Shown here piece after piece: positions 13,041 to 20,713 of a DNA stretch of 20,888 nt (positions are counted from its first letter, which is position 1; each line of letters starts with the position of its first letter). Below the pieces are notes generated by a model. The model searched no databases. It was given only the letters and a program-made list of their open reading frames with translations, and was not told the origin of the DNA. This stretch comes from JBMOLC01 sp049324215 (GTDB lineage: Bacteria > Patescibacteriota > Microgenomatia > UBA8517): assembly GCA_049324215.1 (NCBI GenBank), contig JBMOLC010000006.1, positions 1-20,888 of the forward strand, written 5' to 3'. The position numbers and the translations under genes are program-made.

Positions 13041-13090
13041 ATTGTACACCCAAAGAAAATCCGAAGTAAAGCAATTAAAAGGGATATAAT
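13041..13090. promoter_or_regulatory. Divergent promoters of mgsA/rarA and the spermidine-synthase-like gene
   Basis: In a 64-bp gap, the minus strand carries TTTACT-N18-TACAAT with the -10 at 13041-13046, 8 nt before the rarA ATG (13032). The plus strand carries TATAAT at 13085-13090, 6 nt before the ATG at 13097. The plus-strand promoter has no clear -35. Both predict leaderless or nearly leaderless mRNAs and cannot easily be bound by two polymerases at once, so the two genes may compete. Confidence 0.6.
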
Positions 13091-13096
13091 AGGAAC

Positions 13097-13717
13097 ATGG
13101 AATTTTTGGGTACTAAGGTTTTAGAGGAGCTATATTCTCCCATAAACGGAAAAATTAGAGTGATAAGAACTCTAGGGCTGGGAACTTACATTCAGGCTGA
13201 AAATGTAACCCAATCCGGAGGTGTTGTCTACGAAGTTTGGAAGATAGCTCTCAAGAAGTTAAAAGGAAGAAAAAAGGTAGTAAAGAATTGTTTGCTACTC
13301 GGCCTTGGAGGGGGAAGCGCAGCCACCCTGGTTAGAAAATATTGGGAGGATGCAGAAATAACCGGCGTTGATATTGATCCTATTATGGTGGAACTGGGTA
13401 AGAAATATCTCAAGCTTCCTCAAGTAAGAATTGTAATTAACGATGCCTACCTTTTTCTCGAAAAAAAGCGAAAGAAATTTGACCTGGTCTTGGTTGATAC
13501 CTACAGCGGTGATAAATACCCCGAGGAATTCGAGAAAGAAAAATTTATCGCCCTGGTAAAATCTAGTCTTTCCCAAGGCGGAATTGCTATTTTTAACAGG
13601 TTGTATTATAGGGAGAAAAGGCCTGAGGCAGTAAGATTTGGCGAAAGACTCGAAAAGGTCTTTCCAAGAGTTGAAAGGATTTTCCCAGAGGCAAATATCA
13701 TGTTTATTGCAAGTTAG
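13097..13717 (+). CDS. Spermidine-synthase-like (SpeE-family) methyltransferase-fold protein
   Basis: 206-residue Rossmann-fold protein of the spermidine synthase-like family. LLLGLGGGSAATLVRK (about 68-83) is the nucleotide/aminopropyl-donor loop, VDIDPIMVELGKKY (about 95-108) the acidic strand end, and FDLVLVDTYSGDKYPEEF (about 130-147) the region corresponding to the catalytic Asp of SpeE. It is shorter than true spermidine synthases (about 280) with an abbreviated N-terminal beta domain, so it may be one of the many SpeE-like proteins that are not polyamine synthases. Polyamine or SAM-dependent activity is open. It ends tail-to-tail with the deaminase gene, 4 bp overlapped. Confidence 0.8.
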   Translation: MEFLGTKVLEELYSPINGKIRVIRTLGLGTYIQAENVTQSGGVVYEVWKIALKKLKGRKKVVKNCLLLGLGGGSAATLVRKYWEDAEITGVDIDPIMVELGKKYLKLPQVRIVINDAYLFLEKKRKKFDLVLVDTYSGDKYPEEFEKEKFIALVKSSLSQGGIAIFNRLYYREKRPEAVRFGERLEKVFPRVERIFPEANIMFIAS

Positions 13718-14229
13718 GCTTTCTGGTCTTGGTATTTTTCAACTTGGTTGTATTTGTATTCGAGTTTGATTTTTGCCTTCTTGAACATTTTTTCAGACTC
13801 CGCTCCGGCATGGTATTTTCTTTCGCAATAGATCCTTTTTATTCCAGCGTTGATAAGTAGCATGGCACAGGTTCGACAAGGGGTCATGCGGGAGTATAGG
13901 GTTGCTCCGTCTATGGCGATTCCCCTTTTGGCAGCCTGGGTGATTGCGTTTTGCTCAGCGTGAACCGTCCTTACGCAGTGCTGGCTAATGCTACCATCTT
14001 CGTGGACCGTCTTTTTCATTTGGTGCCCCACTTCGTCGCAGTGGGGAAAGCCAACCGGAGAACCCACATAGCCTGTTGCTAAAATTTGTTTGTCCTTGGC
14101 AATAACACAGCCGGCCCTCCCCCTGTCGCAGGTTGCCCTTTTGGAAATTGCATCGGCAACCTCCATGAAATAATCGTCCCAGGAAGGCCTTTTATAAGTT
14201 TTTCTTTTGGCTTTTCTTTTCGATTTCAT
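13714..14229 (-). CDS. dCMP / ComE-type cytidylate deaminase
   Basis: 171-residue zinc-dependent deaminase of the dCMP deaminase/ComEB family, converting dCMP to dUMP to feed dTMP synthesis. The zinc site is clear: VHAEQNAI (H and catalytic E) and MTPCRTCAMLLINAGIKRI (PCxxC); GRAGCVIAKD and ATGYVGSPVGFPHCDEVGH are typical of dCMP-deaminase-like proteins. The N-terminus is basic (KSKRKAKRKTYKRPSW). ATG 14229 is preferred over an upstream TTG at 14235 because the TATAAT box at 14237-14242 is 7 nt before that ATG, a leaderless arrangement. Its product would supply the substrate of ThyX and compete with the ThyA-like protein of the left operon if that uses dCMP. Confidence 0.92.
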   Translation of the reverse strand: MKSKRKAKRKTYKRPSWDDYFMEVADAISKRATCDRGRAGCVIAKDKQILATGYVGSPVGFPHCDEVGHQMKKTVHEDGSISQHCVRTVHAEQNAITQAAKRGIAIDGATLYSRMTPCRTCAMLLINAGIKRIYCERKYHAGAESEKMFKKAKIKLEYKYNQVEKYQDQKA

Positions 14230-14236
14230 TTCCAAG

Positions 14237-14262
14237 ATTATACACGCTTATTCTGATAGAAT
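14237..14262. promoter_or_regulatory. Divergent -10 boxes of the deaminase gene and secA
   Basis: Minus strand: TATAAT at 14237-14242, 7 nt before the deaminase ATG (14229). Plus strand: TGA-TAGAAT (TAGAAT 14257-14262), an extended -10, 21 nt before the secA GTG. No strong -35 for either. The secA leader would be about 15 nt and has no ribosome-binding sequence. Confidence 0.5.
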
Positions 14263-14283
14263 ATATTTGTTTTCAACAAAAAC

Positions 14284-16944
14284 GTGCTAAAGATATTGAC
14301 CAGACTGCTTGATATTAACCAAAGAGAGCTTGACAGACTGGCAAAAATTGTTGCCAAAATAAATTCTTTCGACTCCAAAATAAAAAAACTTAAAGACAAA
14401 GATTTTGCGAAAAAGACGGAGGAATTTAAAGAAAGACTGGGTAAAGGGGAGAGTCTGGAAGACATTCTGCCTGCCTCCTATGCCTTGGTTCGTGAGGCCT
14501 CCTACCGGGCAATTGGACTGAGGCCATTTGACGTCCAACTTGCGGCGGCGGTTGCCCTTTTTGAAGGCAAAGTTGCCGAGCAAAAAACTGGAGAAGGAAA
14601 AACCCTTTCTGCGGTTCCAGCTTTATACCTGCGGGCTTTAAGCGGGCGGGGGGTTCACTTGGTTACGGTTAACGATTATCTCGCTCGACGTGATGCAGGT
14701 TGGAACGGCCCCATTTTTAATCTTCTCGGGTTGTCGGTCGGTTCGATTATCCAAGAAGGAAAATCCTTTATTTTCGACCCGGCGTATAACGATACGAGTC
14801 ACGGTGATGAGCGCCTGGCCCACTTAAAGCCCGTTGAGAGAAAGCTTGCCTACAATGCCAATATTACCTACGGCACAAATAACGAATTTGGATTTGATTA
14901 CCTTAGGGACAATATGGTCGCCTCTTTAGCTGAAATGGTTCAGAGGGGACACTATTACGCAATTGTGGACGAGGTTGACTCCGTGTTAATCGACGAAGCA
15001 AGAACACCACTTATTATTTCTGCTCCAGATATTGAACCTACCGATAAATACTACAAGTTTGCCCAACTGGTTGAGAAATTAAATTCCGATACCGATTACA
15101 AAGTCGACGAAAAGGCTAAAAGTGCCACCCTGACCGAGCACGGAATTGCTAAGGTGGAAAAAATTCTCGGGGTGGTAAACCTCTACGAGAAAGATTTCGA
15201 GTCCATCCACCATATTGAGAATGCACTGCGTGCCCGCACGCTTTATCTCAGGGACAGAGACTACGTAGTCAAGGATAACCAGGTAATTATCGTCGATGAG
15301 TTTACGGGCAGGCTGATGATGGGTCGGCGTTGGAGCGACGGTCTGCACCAGGCGGTTGAGGCCAAAGAGCAGGTTGCCATCCAACAGGAAAGTAAAACCC
15401 TGGCAACGATTTCCTTCCAAAACTACTTTCGGATGTACGAGCACTTAAGCGGAATGACAGGAACCGCTGCCACCGAGGCAGAAGAATTTAAAAAAATCTA
15501 CAACCTCGACGTGGTTGTTGTCCCTACCCACCGGCCGATGGTGAGGAAGGATTCTTCCGACGTCATCTATAAAACTCTGCGCGGCAAATACGGAGCAGTG
15601 GTTGCCGAAATTGAGGCGAACTACAAAAAAGGCCAGCCGACTCTCGTTGGCACGACCTCGATTGAGAAAAACGAGATAATTTCCGAATACTTAAAGAGAA
15701 AAAGAATTCCCCACAACGTTCTTAATGCCAAGAACCACGAAAAGGAAGCAATGATTATTGCCCAGGCCGGTAAACCGGGGGGAGTAACCGTTGCTACCAA
15801 TATGGCCGGTCGTGGAGTGGACATTGTCTTGGGAGGGGCCATGCCGGATAGGCCTTCCGATATGGGCCAAGAAAAATACGAGCAATCAGCCGAATTCAAA
15901 AAATGGCAAGAAGCTCACGAGAAGGTGGTTAAGTTAGGGGGCTTACATGTAATCGGAACGGAGAGGCACGAGGCAAGAAGAGTTGATAACCAGCTAAGGG
16001 GAAGAAGCGGCCGCCAGGGAGACCCGGGCTCTTCGCGCTTTTATCTTTCTCTTGAAGACGACCTGATGCGGATTTTTGGGGGCGAACAGATAAGCTCCCT
16101 CATGGATAGACTAAAACTTCCGGAGGATGCGCCAATTGAAAACGCCCTCATCTCGAAGGCAATCGAGCAAGCCCAGGTTAAAGTCGAGGGCTTCCATTTT
16201 GATATTCGCAAACGTCTGGTTGAGTTTGACGACGTTGCCAACCAGCAAAGAGAAATTATCTATAAGTTGAGACGGAGAATCTTGGAGTCCGAGAATGTCA
16301 AGGAAGAAGTCTTGGAAAAGCTCAAGAATCAAATTGCCAGAATCCTCCTTGTCAGCTGGTCTGCCAACGAACCCAAACCTGATTACGAAAGAATTCTGGT
16401 TTCTTTTTTGGACACTGTCCCCTTTGACGACGAATCCATAAAAAGAATCAAAAAAGAACTTGAGAGCAAAACAGGCAAGGAAGAGATTAAAGAATTTCTC
16501 GAGGGGGTTTTAGGAGGGGTCCATAAATCTCGCGAAGAACAAGTGGGAGAGGTCGTTATGCGGCAGATAGAGAAATATGCCTACTTGGGCTCCCTTGACC
16601 ACCTCTGGATAGACCACATTGACACCATCGACGATTTAAGAGAAGGAATTTCCTTAAGGGCCTACGGCCAAAGGGATCCCTTGGTTGAATTCAAAAACGA
16701 AGCCTACAACCTTTTCGAAACGCTAATTGACAGGATTGACGAAGAACTCTCCCATAGACTGTTTAGAATTGGAGTTGCGACTCCTCAACCCGAAATTCCA
16801 CTTACCGAGGCAAAAGCAAATATCGATACCAGAGCTACCGGTAAACCGGTATCAAGTCGCAAGATTGGCCGCAATGATCCCTGCTGGTGTGGCAGCGGAA
16901 AAAAATACAAGCGGTGTCATTATCCTCAACTGCCGCCTAGCTAA
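14284..16944 (+). CDS. secA: Preprotein translocase ATPase SecA
   Basis: 886-residue SecA, the ATP-driven motor that pushes unfolded preproteins through SecYEG. Start is a GTG, giving the family N-terminus MLKILTRLLD. Walker A TGEGKTLSA is near residues 101-109; FDYLRDNMV, DEVDSVLIDEARTPLIIS (Walker B region), the VTVATNMAGRGVDI helicase motif, GTERHEARRVDNQLRGRSGRQGD (split here: GTERHEARR then QLRGRSGRQGDPG) and the helical-scaffold end are all present. The C-terminus ends in NDPCWCGSGKKYKRCH, the SEC-C zinc motif that contacts SecB or ribosomes; so the protein is full length. Ends 8 bp inside the convergent secreted-protein gene. Confidence 0.97.
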   Translation: MLKILTRLLDINQRELDRLAKIVAKINSFDSKIKKLKDKDFAKKTEEFKERLGKGESLEDILPASYALVREASYRAIGLRPFDVQLAAAVALFEGKVAEQKTGEGKTLSAVPALYLRALSGRGVHLVTVNDYLARRDAGWNGPIFNLLGLSVGSIIQEGKSFIFDPAYNDTSHGDERLAHLKPVERKLAYNANITYGTNNEFGFDYLRDNMVASLAEMVQRGHYYAIVDEVDSVLIDEARTPLIISAPDIEPTDKYYKFAQLVEKLNSDTDYKVDEKAKSATLTEHGIAKVEKILGVVNLYEKDFESIHHIENALRARTLYLRDRDYVVKDNQVIIVDEFTGRLMMGRRWSDGLHQAVEAKEQVAIQQESKTLATISFQNYFRMYEHLSGMTGTAATEAEEFKKIYNLDVVVVPTHRPMVRKDSSDVIYKTLRGKYGAVVAEIEANYKKGQPTLVGTTSIEKNEIISEYLKRKRIPHNVLNAKNHEKEAMIIAQAGKPGGVTVATNMAGRGVDIVLGGAMPDRPSDMGQEKYEQSAEFKKWQEAHEKVVKLGGLHVIGTERHEARRVDNQLRGRSGRQGDPGSSRFYLSLEDDLMRIFGGEQISSLMDRLKLPEDAPIENALISKAIEQAQVKVEGFHFDIRKRLVEFDDVANQQREIIYKLRRRILESENVKEEVLEKLKNQIARILLVSWSANEPKPDYERILVSFLDTVPFDDESIKRIKKELESKTGKEEIKEFLEGVLGGVHKSREEQVGEVVMRQIEKYAYLGSLDHLWIDHIDTIDDLREGISLRAYGQRDPLVEFKNEAYNLFETLIDRIDEELSHRLFRIGVATPQPEIPLTEAKANIDTRATGKPVSSRKIGRNDPCWCGSGKKYKRCHYPQLPPS

Positions 16945-17602
16945 TCAGCCCCTGAAGGTAAGCAAGTACCTGCTCCAAGAAGGAAATTACTAGTTCAATT
17001 GGTCCTACAGCTTTTACTTTTACCTCAACAATTGGGGTTGCTGTTGGGGTGGGGGAAACACTTGGAGATGGCGAAACGGTAGGAGTCGATTCAGGTGTTG
17101 GGGAGGCAGAAGGCGTTGGTGAAGGAAAGGGACTGCTTGGCGTGAATAACCCCTTAACGCAGCGTTGCCATCGAAAGATCCATGGTCGTCGGATGGGTTT
17201 GCAATGTGGGAATAACTCCTTAATTATTATCTGAAATCTGCCCTGCCCGGTTCCAATTGTCATTATCTCTGCGGCATAATAGTTGCCGTTAATTATGACT
17301 CCTTCAACTTTGACCATTACCCCCACCTTAAGAATCCCCTTTTGTTTAAATTTTCCAACCTGGGTGATGTCGATGAGGATGGTTTGCCCATTTACGACAA
17401 AACTATTTTCTCCGACCGACTCTATTTCTCCCTTTATTTCAAACTCGTTTTCTTCTTCATCCCCGTTTTCATTGTGGCTTCTGACCTCAAGTCTTAATTC
17501 TTCCCTTTCTCGTTCCCTGTCTTTATCTTCATCGTGGGCAGAGACCACTGGGATAGCAGTAAGAAGCATCAAGGTTGTGAGGATTAAGGCGATTTTCTGC
17601 AT
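16937..17602 (-). CDS. Secreted OB-like (DUF5666-type) protein with Pro/Thr/Ser linker
   Basis: 221 residues. A signal peptide is clear (MQKIALILTTLMLLTAIPVVSA, cleavage near HDED), followed by an acidic Asp/Glu/Arg-rich linker. Residues about 55-125 (EIKGEIESVGENSFVVNGQT, then ILIDITQVGKF ... VKVEGVIINGNYYAAEI) have the repeated short beta-strand pattern of DUF5666/OB-like domains. Then comes a low-complexity Pro-Thr-Ser linker and a short hydrophobic C-terminus (LVISFLEQVLAYLQGLIS). Extracytoplasmic; function unknown. The gene is divergent from the ECF sigma factor and has an ECF-like promoter motif upstream. It overlaps the secA end by 8 bp, tail to tail. Confidence 0.8.
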   Translation of the reverse strand: MQKIALILTTLMLLTAIPVVSAHDEDKDREREREELRLEVRSHNENGDEEENEFEIKGEIESVGENSFVVNGQTILIDITQVGKFKQKGILKVGVMVKVEGVIINGNYYAAEIMTIGTGQGRFQIIIKELFPHCKPIRRPWIFRWQRCVKGLFTPSSPFPSPTPSASPTPESTPTVSPSPSVSPTPTATPIVEVKVKAVGPIELVISFLEQVLAYLQGLIS

Positions 17603-17609
17603 CCACTAA

Positions 17610-17639
17610 TTTATACGTTAGACCCCCAAGTTTTGTTAC
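17610..17639 (-). promoter_or_regulatory. Promoter of the secreted-protein gene; possible ECF-sigma site
   Basis: On the minus strand TATAAA (17610-17615) ends 7 nt before the ATG at 17602, predicting a leaderless mRNA. The same region contains GTAAC (17635-17639), 17 bp, CGTAT (17613-17617), which resembles the AAC / CGT pattern recognised by ECF sigma factors. Because the divergent gene encodes an ECF-type sigma, this is a candidate target site. Speculative. Confidence 0.35.
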
Positions 17640-17677
17640 AGACAAGCTCCTTTTTCGTATATATAAGTAGTACGTAG

Positions 17678-17683
17678 TAAAAT
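17678..17683 (+). promoter_or_regulatory. -10 box of the ECF sigma gene
   Basis: TAAAAT ends 8 nt before the ATG at 17692, again predicting a leader of 0-2 nt. No consensus -35 is found at 17-18 bp; an alternative -10-like TATATA lies further upstream (about 17659). Confidence 0.4.
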
Positions 17684-17691
17684 GTGGCGTT

Positions 17692-18225
17692 ATGGACGAG
17701 GACTTGGGGGAGTTAGCCAAACGGGCGAAGGCGGGCGACAAGGATGCGTTCGGAAGAATTTATAGTTTGTTGTTGGACAAGATTTACAGATTCATTTATT
17801 TTCTAGTTTCTGACGAGGATGTAGCCTATGACCTTACTCAAGACACGTTTGTCAGAGCCTACCGAGCCCTGCCCAGATACGATGCCCAAAGGGGGGCTTT
17901 TAGCACCTTTGTTTACGCTATTGCAAGAAATTTGGTTATTGATCACCAAAGGAAGCGAATAAACATTTCCTTGGATTTGGTCGGGAATGTAAGGTATGAA
18001 GAGAATTTCGAGGAAAAAATAGATTTAAACGCGAGGAGTAAAAAAATCCACGCGGTTCTGAAGTTACTGTCCAAAGACGACAGGGAGTTATTGATACTCA
18101 GGTATTTTGAAGAGATGAGTTTTAGCGAAATTGCCGAGATCGTCGGGAAAAAAGAAGGAGCAGTCAGGGTCCAAGTCTTTAGATTATTGAAGAGCCTAAA
18201 AGAAAGTTTGGCAGGAAACATATGA
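17692..18225 (+). CDS. ECF-type RNA polymerase sigma factor
   Basis: 177-residue sigma-70-family protein of extracytoplasmic-function size. Region 2 is visible in DAFGRIYSLL, then YDLTQDTFVRAYRALPRYDA (region 2.2-2.3) and FSTFVYAIARNLVIDHQRK (2.4). Region 4 follows with LSKDDRELLILRYFEEMSF and the helix-turn-helix SEIAEIVGKKEGAVRVQVFR (4.2), linked by a charged segment. It recruits core polymerase to a small regulon. Its stop overlaps the start of the next gene (ATGA), typical of a sigma/anti-sigma pair. The neighbourhood of envelope proteins suggests it senses envelope state. Confidence 0.93.
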   Translation: MDEDLGELAKRAKAGDKDAFGRIYSLLLDKIYRFIYFLVSDEDVAYDLTQDTFVRAYRALPRYDAQRGAFSTFVYAIARNLVIDHQRKRINISLDLVGNVRYEENFEEKIDLNARSKKIHAVLKLLSKDDRELLILRYFEEMSFSEIAEIVGKKEGAVRVQVFRLLKSLKESLAGNI

Positions 18226-18788
18226 AACTGGAGGAATTTTTGCAGGAGTTAAAAGAAGAATATTGGCGAGTCAGACCGCCTGAAAGAGTGAGTCTTTACG
18301 GTTGGCTTGAATTAAGGGATAGACTTGAGAAAAAGTCAACGCTGAGAGACATCGTCTCTTGGCTTCTGGTTAGACCGGCAGTTAGCGTTGCCCTTTCTTT
18401 AGTTCTTCTGGTTGCTGGAGCAACCGGACTGGTGGTATCAGCCAAAGAATCCCTCCCCGGAGAGACTCTCTATCCCGTCAAAAGATTTTATGAGGATATT
18501 GCTACGCTTGTGAGCGGAGATGAGCGTCTAAAGATCGAAGGCAGGGCCCAAGAAATTGTTATCCTTTCGCAAAAGGAGGAAGAAAATAAAGAAAGGCTTA
18601 AGGAGGCGGTTATCGAGTATGGAGTGTCTGTGGCCGAAGTCAAAGAAAGAGTCAGAGAGGATAAGAGGGAAAAGCTAAAGGCGACGCTGAAGAAGCACAA
18701 AGAAGAATTTGAAAAAATATACAAAGAGTCGAAGGGAAAAAGAGAGGAAATCAAGAAAGCAATCGAAGCGCTGGAGCACGGAGATTAG
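18222..18788 (+). CDS. Single-TM membrane protein, probable anti-sigma partner (DUF5667-like)
   Basis: 188 residues. Cytoplasmic N-terminus (about 1-58) is charged, then one membrane segment (AVSVALSLVLLVAGATGLVV, about 59-80), then SAKESLPGETLYPVKRFYED, which resembles the DUF5667 motif (a LYPxK-type sequence) found next to sigma factors in CPR and Actinobacteria-type genomes. The long outer part is a Lys/Glu-rich coiled coil (KEEENKERLKEAVIEYG onward). There is no zinc-binding anti-sigma motif, so the anti-sigma role is inferred from the overlap with the sigma gene and topology. The sigma stop and this ATG share ATGA. Confidence 0.75.
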   Translation: MKLEEFLQELKEEYWRVRPPERVSLYGWLELRDRLEKKSTLRDIVSWLLVRPAVSVALSLVLLVAGATGLVVSAKESLPGETLYPVKRFYEDIATLVSGDERLKIEGRAQEIVILSQKEEENKERLKEAVIEYGVSVAEVKERVREDKREKLKATLKKHKEEFEKIYKESKGKREEIKKAIEALEHGD

Positions 18789-18815
18789 GGGTAAGGAGTA
18801 TAATTAACTTCGCGT

Positions 18816-19220
18816 ATGGGAAGGATGAGTCCCGAGGCAGAGATAGACTCCATGCATAAGACTATGGCAAACGAGTGGAGTCGGGCAAAGATACTGGCCA
18901 GGGAAGAGAGCCATGTCAGAGCGGTGATTCGCAGAAATTTGGCGATAAGTCAGAGGGGAAAAGTAAAGCAAGAGGAGGACGTGAGGCAGGCCCTCTTAAG
19001 ATTGGAAAACCTGGGCTGGCTCGAGATGATGGTTTTGAGGACTCCCACAACCGAAGAAATTACATTTTTCGAAAACACGATGAATCGTTATCAACCTCCC
19101 TATAGGGATCTGGATTCCTCCGTTGGGATTACAATTTATCCCGACAAGCTCTCCTGGCTACTCGACGTCTACGGTGGGGAGCACCTTTTTCTGAAAAGCA
19201 AACAGGGTAAAACCCGATAG
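18816..19220 (+). CDS. Hypothetical protein
   Basis: 134 residues, not recognised. The first half is helical and basic (AKILAREESHVRAVIRRNLA), the second half contains a predicted strand region (SVGITIYPDKLSWLLDVYGG). No signal peptide, membrane segment or catalytic motif. ATG lies 11 nt after a TATAAT (18799-18804), so it may have its own promoter, downstream of the anti-sigma gene. The stop is followed 3 bp later by the -35 of the next gene. Membership in the sigma/envelope module is by position only. Confidence 0.65.
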   Translation: MGRMSPEAEIDSMHKTMANEWSRAKILAREESHVRAVIRRNLAISQRGKVKQEEDVRQALLRLENLGWLEMMVLRTPTTEEITFFENTMNRYQPPYRDLDSSVGITIYPDKLSWLLDVYGGEHLFLKSKQGKTR

Positions 19221-19223
19221 GGG

Positions 19224-19253
19224 TTGACAACCCTATATTTAGCGTTCTATACT
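19224..19253 (+). promoter_or_regulatory. Promoter of the LytR_C-domain gene
   Basis: TTGACA (19224-19229), an 18-bp spacer and TATACT (19248-19253) give a good promoter. The ATG at 19266 lies 12 nt after the -10, so the leader would be about 5 nt and there is no ribosome-binding sequence. Confidence 0.7.
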
Positions 19254-19265
19254 CTCGGCACGATT

Positions 19266-19907
19266 ATGGAAGAGGACAGACAAGCCGAGGAAGTCCAGAC
19301 CCAGCCGGAAACTTCAGCTCCCGCCCCAGAAGTCGGATTTCCCCTTTCCCAACCCAAGCCAAAAGCAAAAATCAATAAGTGGGTTCTGATTATAATTGGC
19401 CTTCTAATTCTCGGGGGAGGCGGAGTCTTTCTCTTTACCCGGGGAACCGGAGAGGAGGCAACCCCCACTCCAACTCCCGTGGTTGGAGGATTGGCAACGT
19501 CGACACCCGAGCCGACACCGACCCCGACTCCGGTTAATAAAAGCAAGGTCAAAATTGAGGTTCAAAACGGAACTGGTATCACCGGTGAGGCGGCTTACCT
19601 TCAGGGAGTTTTGAAAAACTTGGGTTATTCGAGTGTGACCGTAGGCAATGCAGAAGACCAAAATCAAACAACCACGACTGTTAGCTTTTCCAAGAATCTC
19701 GCCACTGCCGTTAAAGATGAGATCACCAAGAAACTCGAGGAGATTTATAAAGACGTTGATGTTAAAACCTCAAGCACCCTCAAAACCGACGTGCTCATTG
19801 TTACGGGCTTAAGAAAAGGAGCAACGGCCAAGCCCTCGCCGACAGCAACTCCCAAGGCGTCTCCTTCTCCGACGGCTACCCCCAGCCCAACTCCTACTCC
19901 AACTTGA
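19266..19907 (+). CDS. Membrane-anchored LytR_C-domain protein with Pro/Thr linkers
   Basis: 213 residues. A short cytoplasmic tail rich in Glu/Pro is followed by one TM segment (WVLIIIGLLILGGGGVFLF, about 39-57), a TPTPTP linker, and a LytR_C-type domain: VKIEVQNGTGITGEAAYLQ then LKNLGYSSVTVGNAED (about 95-135), the conserved N-G-T/S...G...NA pattern of the LytR/CpsA/Psr C-terminal domain. The protein lacks the LCP catalytic domain. It ends in another Ser/Pro/Thr-rich low-complexity tail. It probably works at the cell envelope. The true start is 19266; an upstream start at 19224 would lie within the promoter. The TTGACA of the next promoter overlaps the stop codon. Confidence 0.88.
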   Translation: MEEDRQAEEVQTQPETSAPAPEVGFPLSQPKPKAKINKWVLIIIGLLILGGGGVFLFTRGTGEEATPTPTPVVGGLATSTPEPTPTPTPVNKSKVKIEVQNGTGITGEAAYLQGVLKNLGYSSVTVGNAEDQNQTTTTVSFSKNLATAVKDEITKKLEEIYKDVDVKTSSTLKTDVLIVTGLRKGATAKPSPTATPKASPSPTATPSPTPTPT

Positions 19908-19933
19908 CATCTTTTATCCTTTAAGCCTAAACT
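19904..19933 (+). promoter_or_regulatory. Promoter of the secreted coiled-coil gene
   Basis: TTGACA (19904-19909) overlapping the previous stop codon, an 18-bp spacer, and TAAACT (19928-19933) precede the GTG start at 19943 by 9 nt. A second, nearer TATAAA (19935-19940) is only 2 nt from the start and is less likely. Confidence 0.5.
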
Positions 19934-19942
19934 CTATAAAGC

Positions 19943-20713
19943 GTGGAAAGCTTAGCTTCTTTATTTGTAAGTCTAGTCGTTGTCGCCAATTCTTTCTTTC
20001 CAAAGGTAGGTCTCCCTCAGCGTTTAGGAGTTAATTTGGGTACAAGTAGTGTCCTTTCCGAAGATACCACCAGCGAGGTCGAGGCAGAGGCTTCTACCCC
20101 ATCGGGGACATCAGCTAATCTCAGGGAGGCTTTGGAGGCCAGGAAAAACGCATTGGAGGAAGCAAGAAGAGAAAGGAAGGAAGCTTTAGAGAGGGCCAGA
20201 GAGGCAAGAGAAGCTGCAATGGATGCTGCCAAGACGGCGCGTGAGGAGTTTAAAGAGAGGTTAAGAGAAATAAGAAACGAAAGGAAGAGAAAGGTTGTTG
20301 AGAGAATCGACGAGAACATAGCAAAACACAACGAAAAATGGGTAGAACACTGGAACCGGGTCCTTTCTCGGCTAAGAGAAATCCTGGCAAAAATACAAAC
20401 TCGGGCCGATAAACTGGCGGCCGTGGGGAAGGATGTCAGCAAGGTTAACTCGGCCATCTCGGCGGCAGAATCGTTAATCGCCGAGGCCCAGTCAGCAGTA
20501 GATGCTCAAGCGGGTAAAACCTACGTTATCGAGATTACGGATGAAGAGACCTTGGGAGAAAACGTCAGTCGTCTCGTCCAAGACTTTAGAAACGACGTCA
20601 AGAGTGTAATCGAAAAAGTCCAGGCAGCCAGAAAGGGAGTTCGGGATGCATTTAAAGAGCTGAAGGCGATTTTTGAGGTCGAAAGTAGCGAGAGCCCAAG
20701 TCCAACACCATGA
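19943..20713 (+). CDS. Secreted long coiled-coil protein
   Basis: 256 residues with a GTG start. The N-terminus (MESLASLFVSLVVVANSFFP) is hydrophobic and could be a signal sequence or anchor, though it has no positive charges. After an Asp/Glu/Ser/Thr linker (EDTTSEVEAEASTPS), residues about 55-200 form a long, strongly charged coiled coil rich in Arg, Glu and Ala (EARRERKEALERAREAREAA region). A short beta-like stretch (TYVIEITDEETLGENVSRLV) follows, then a second helix and a SPSPTP end. No enzymatic motif; probably structural at the cell surface. The stop overlaps the next gene's ATG (ATGA), so they are co-translated. Confidence 0.75.
   Translation: MESLASLFVSLVVVANSFFPKVGLPQRLGVNLGTSSVLSEDTTSEVEAEASTPSGTSANLREALEARKNALEEARRERKEALERAREAREAAMDAAKTAREEFKERLREIRNERKRKVVERIDENIAKHNEKWVEHWNRVLSRLREILAKIQTRADKLAAVGKDVSKVNSAISAAESLIAEAQSAVDAQAGKTYVIEITDEETLGENVSRLVQDFRNDVKSVIEKVQAARKGVRDAFKELKAIFEVESSESPSPTP

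Noticed and set aside
19247..19552. Open frame on the minus strand opposite the LytR_C gene and other opposite-strand frames over low-complexity or coiled-coil coding regions
   Set aside because: They are mirror images of Pro/Thr- or Lys/Glu-rich genes with no family similarity or promoter/start support.
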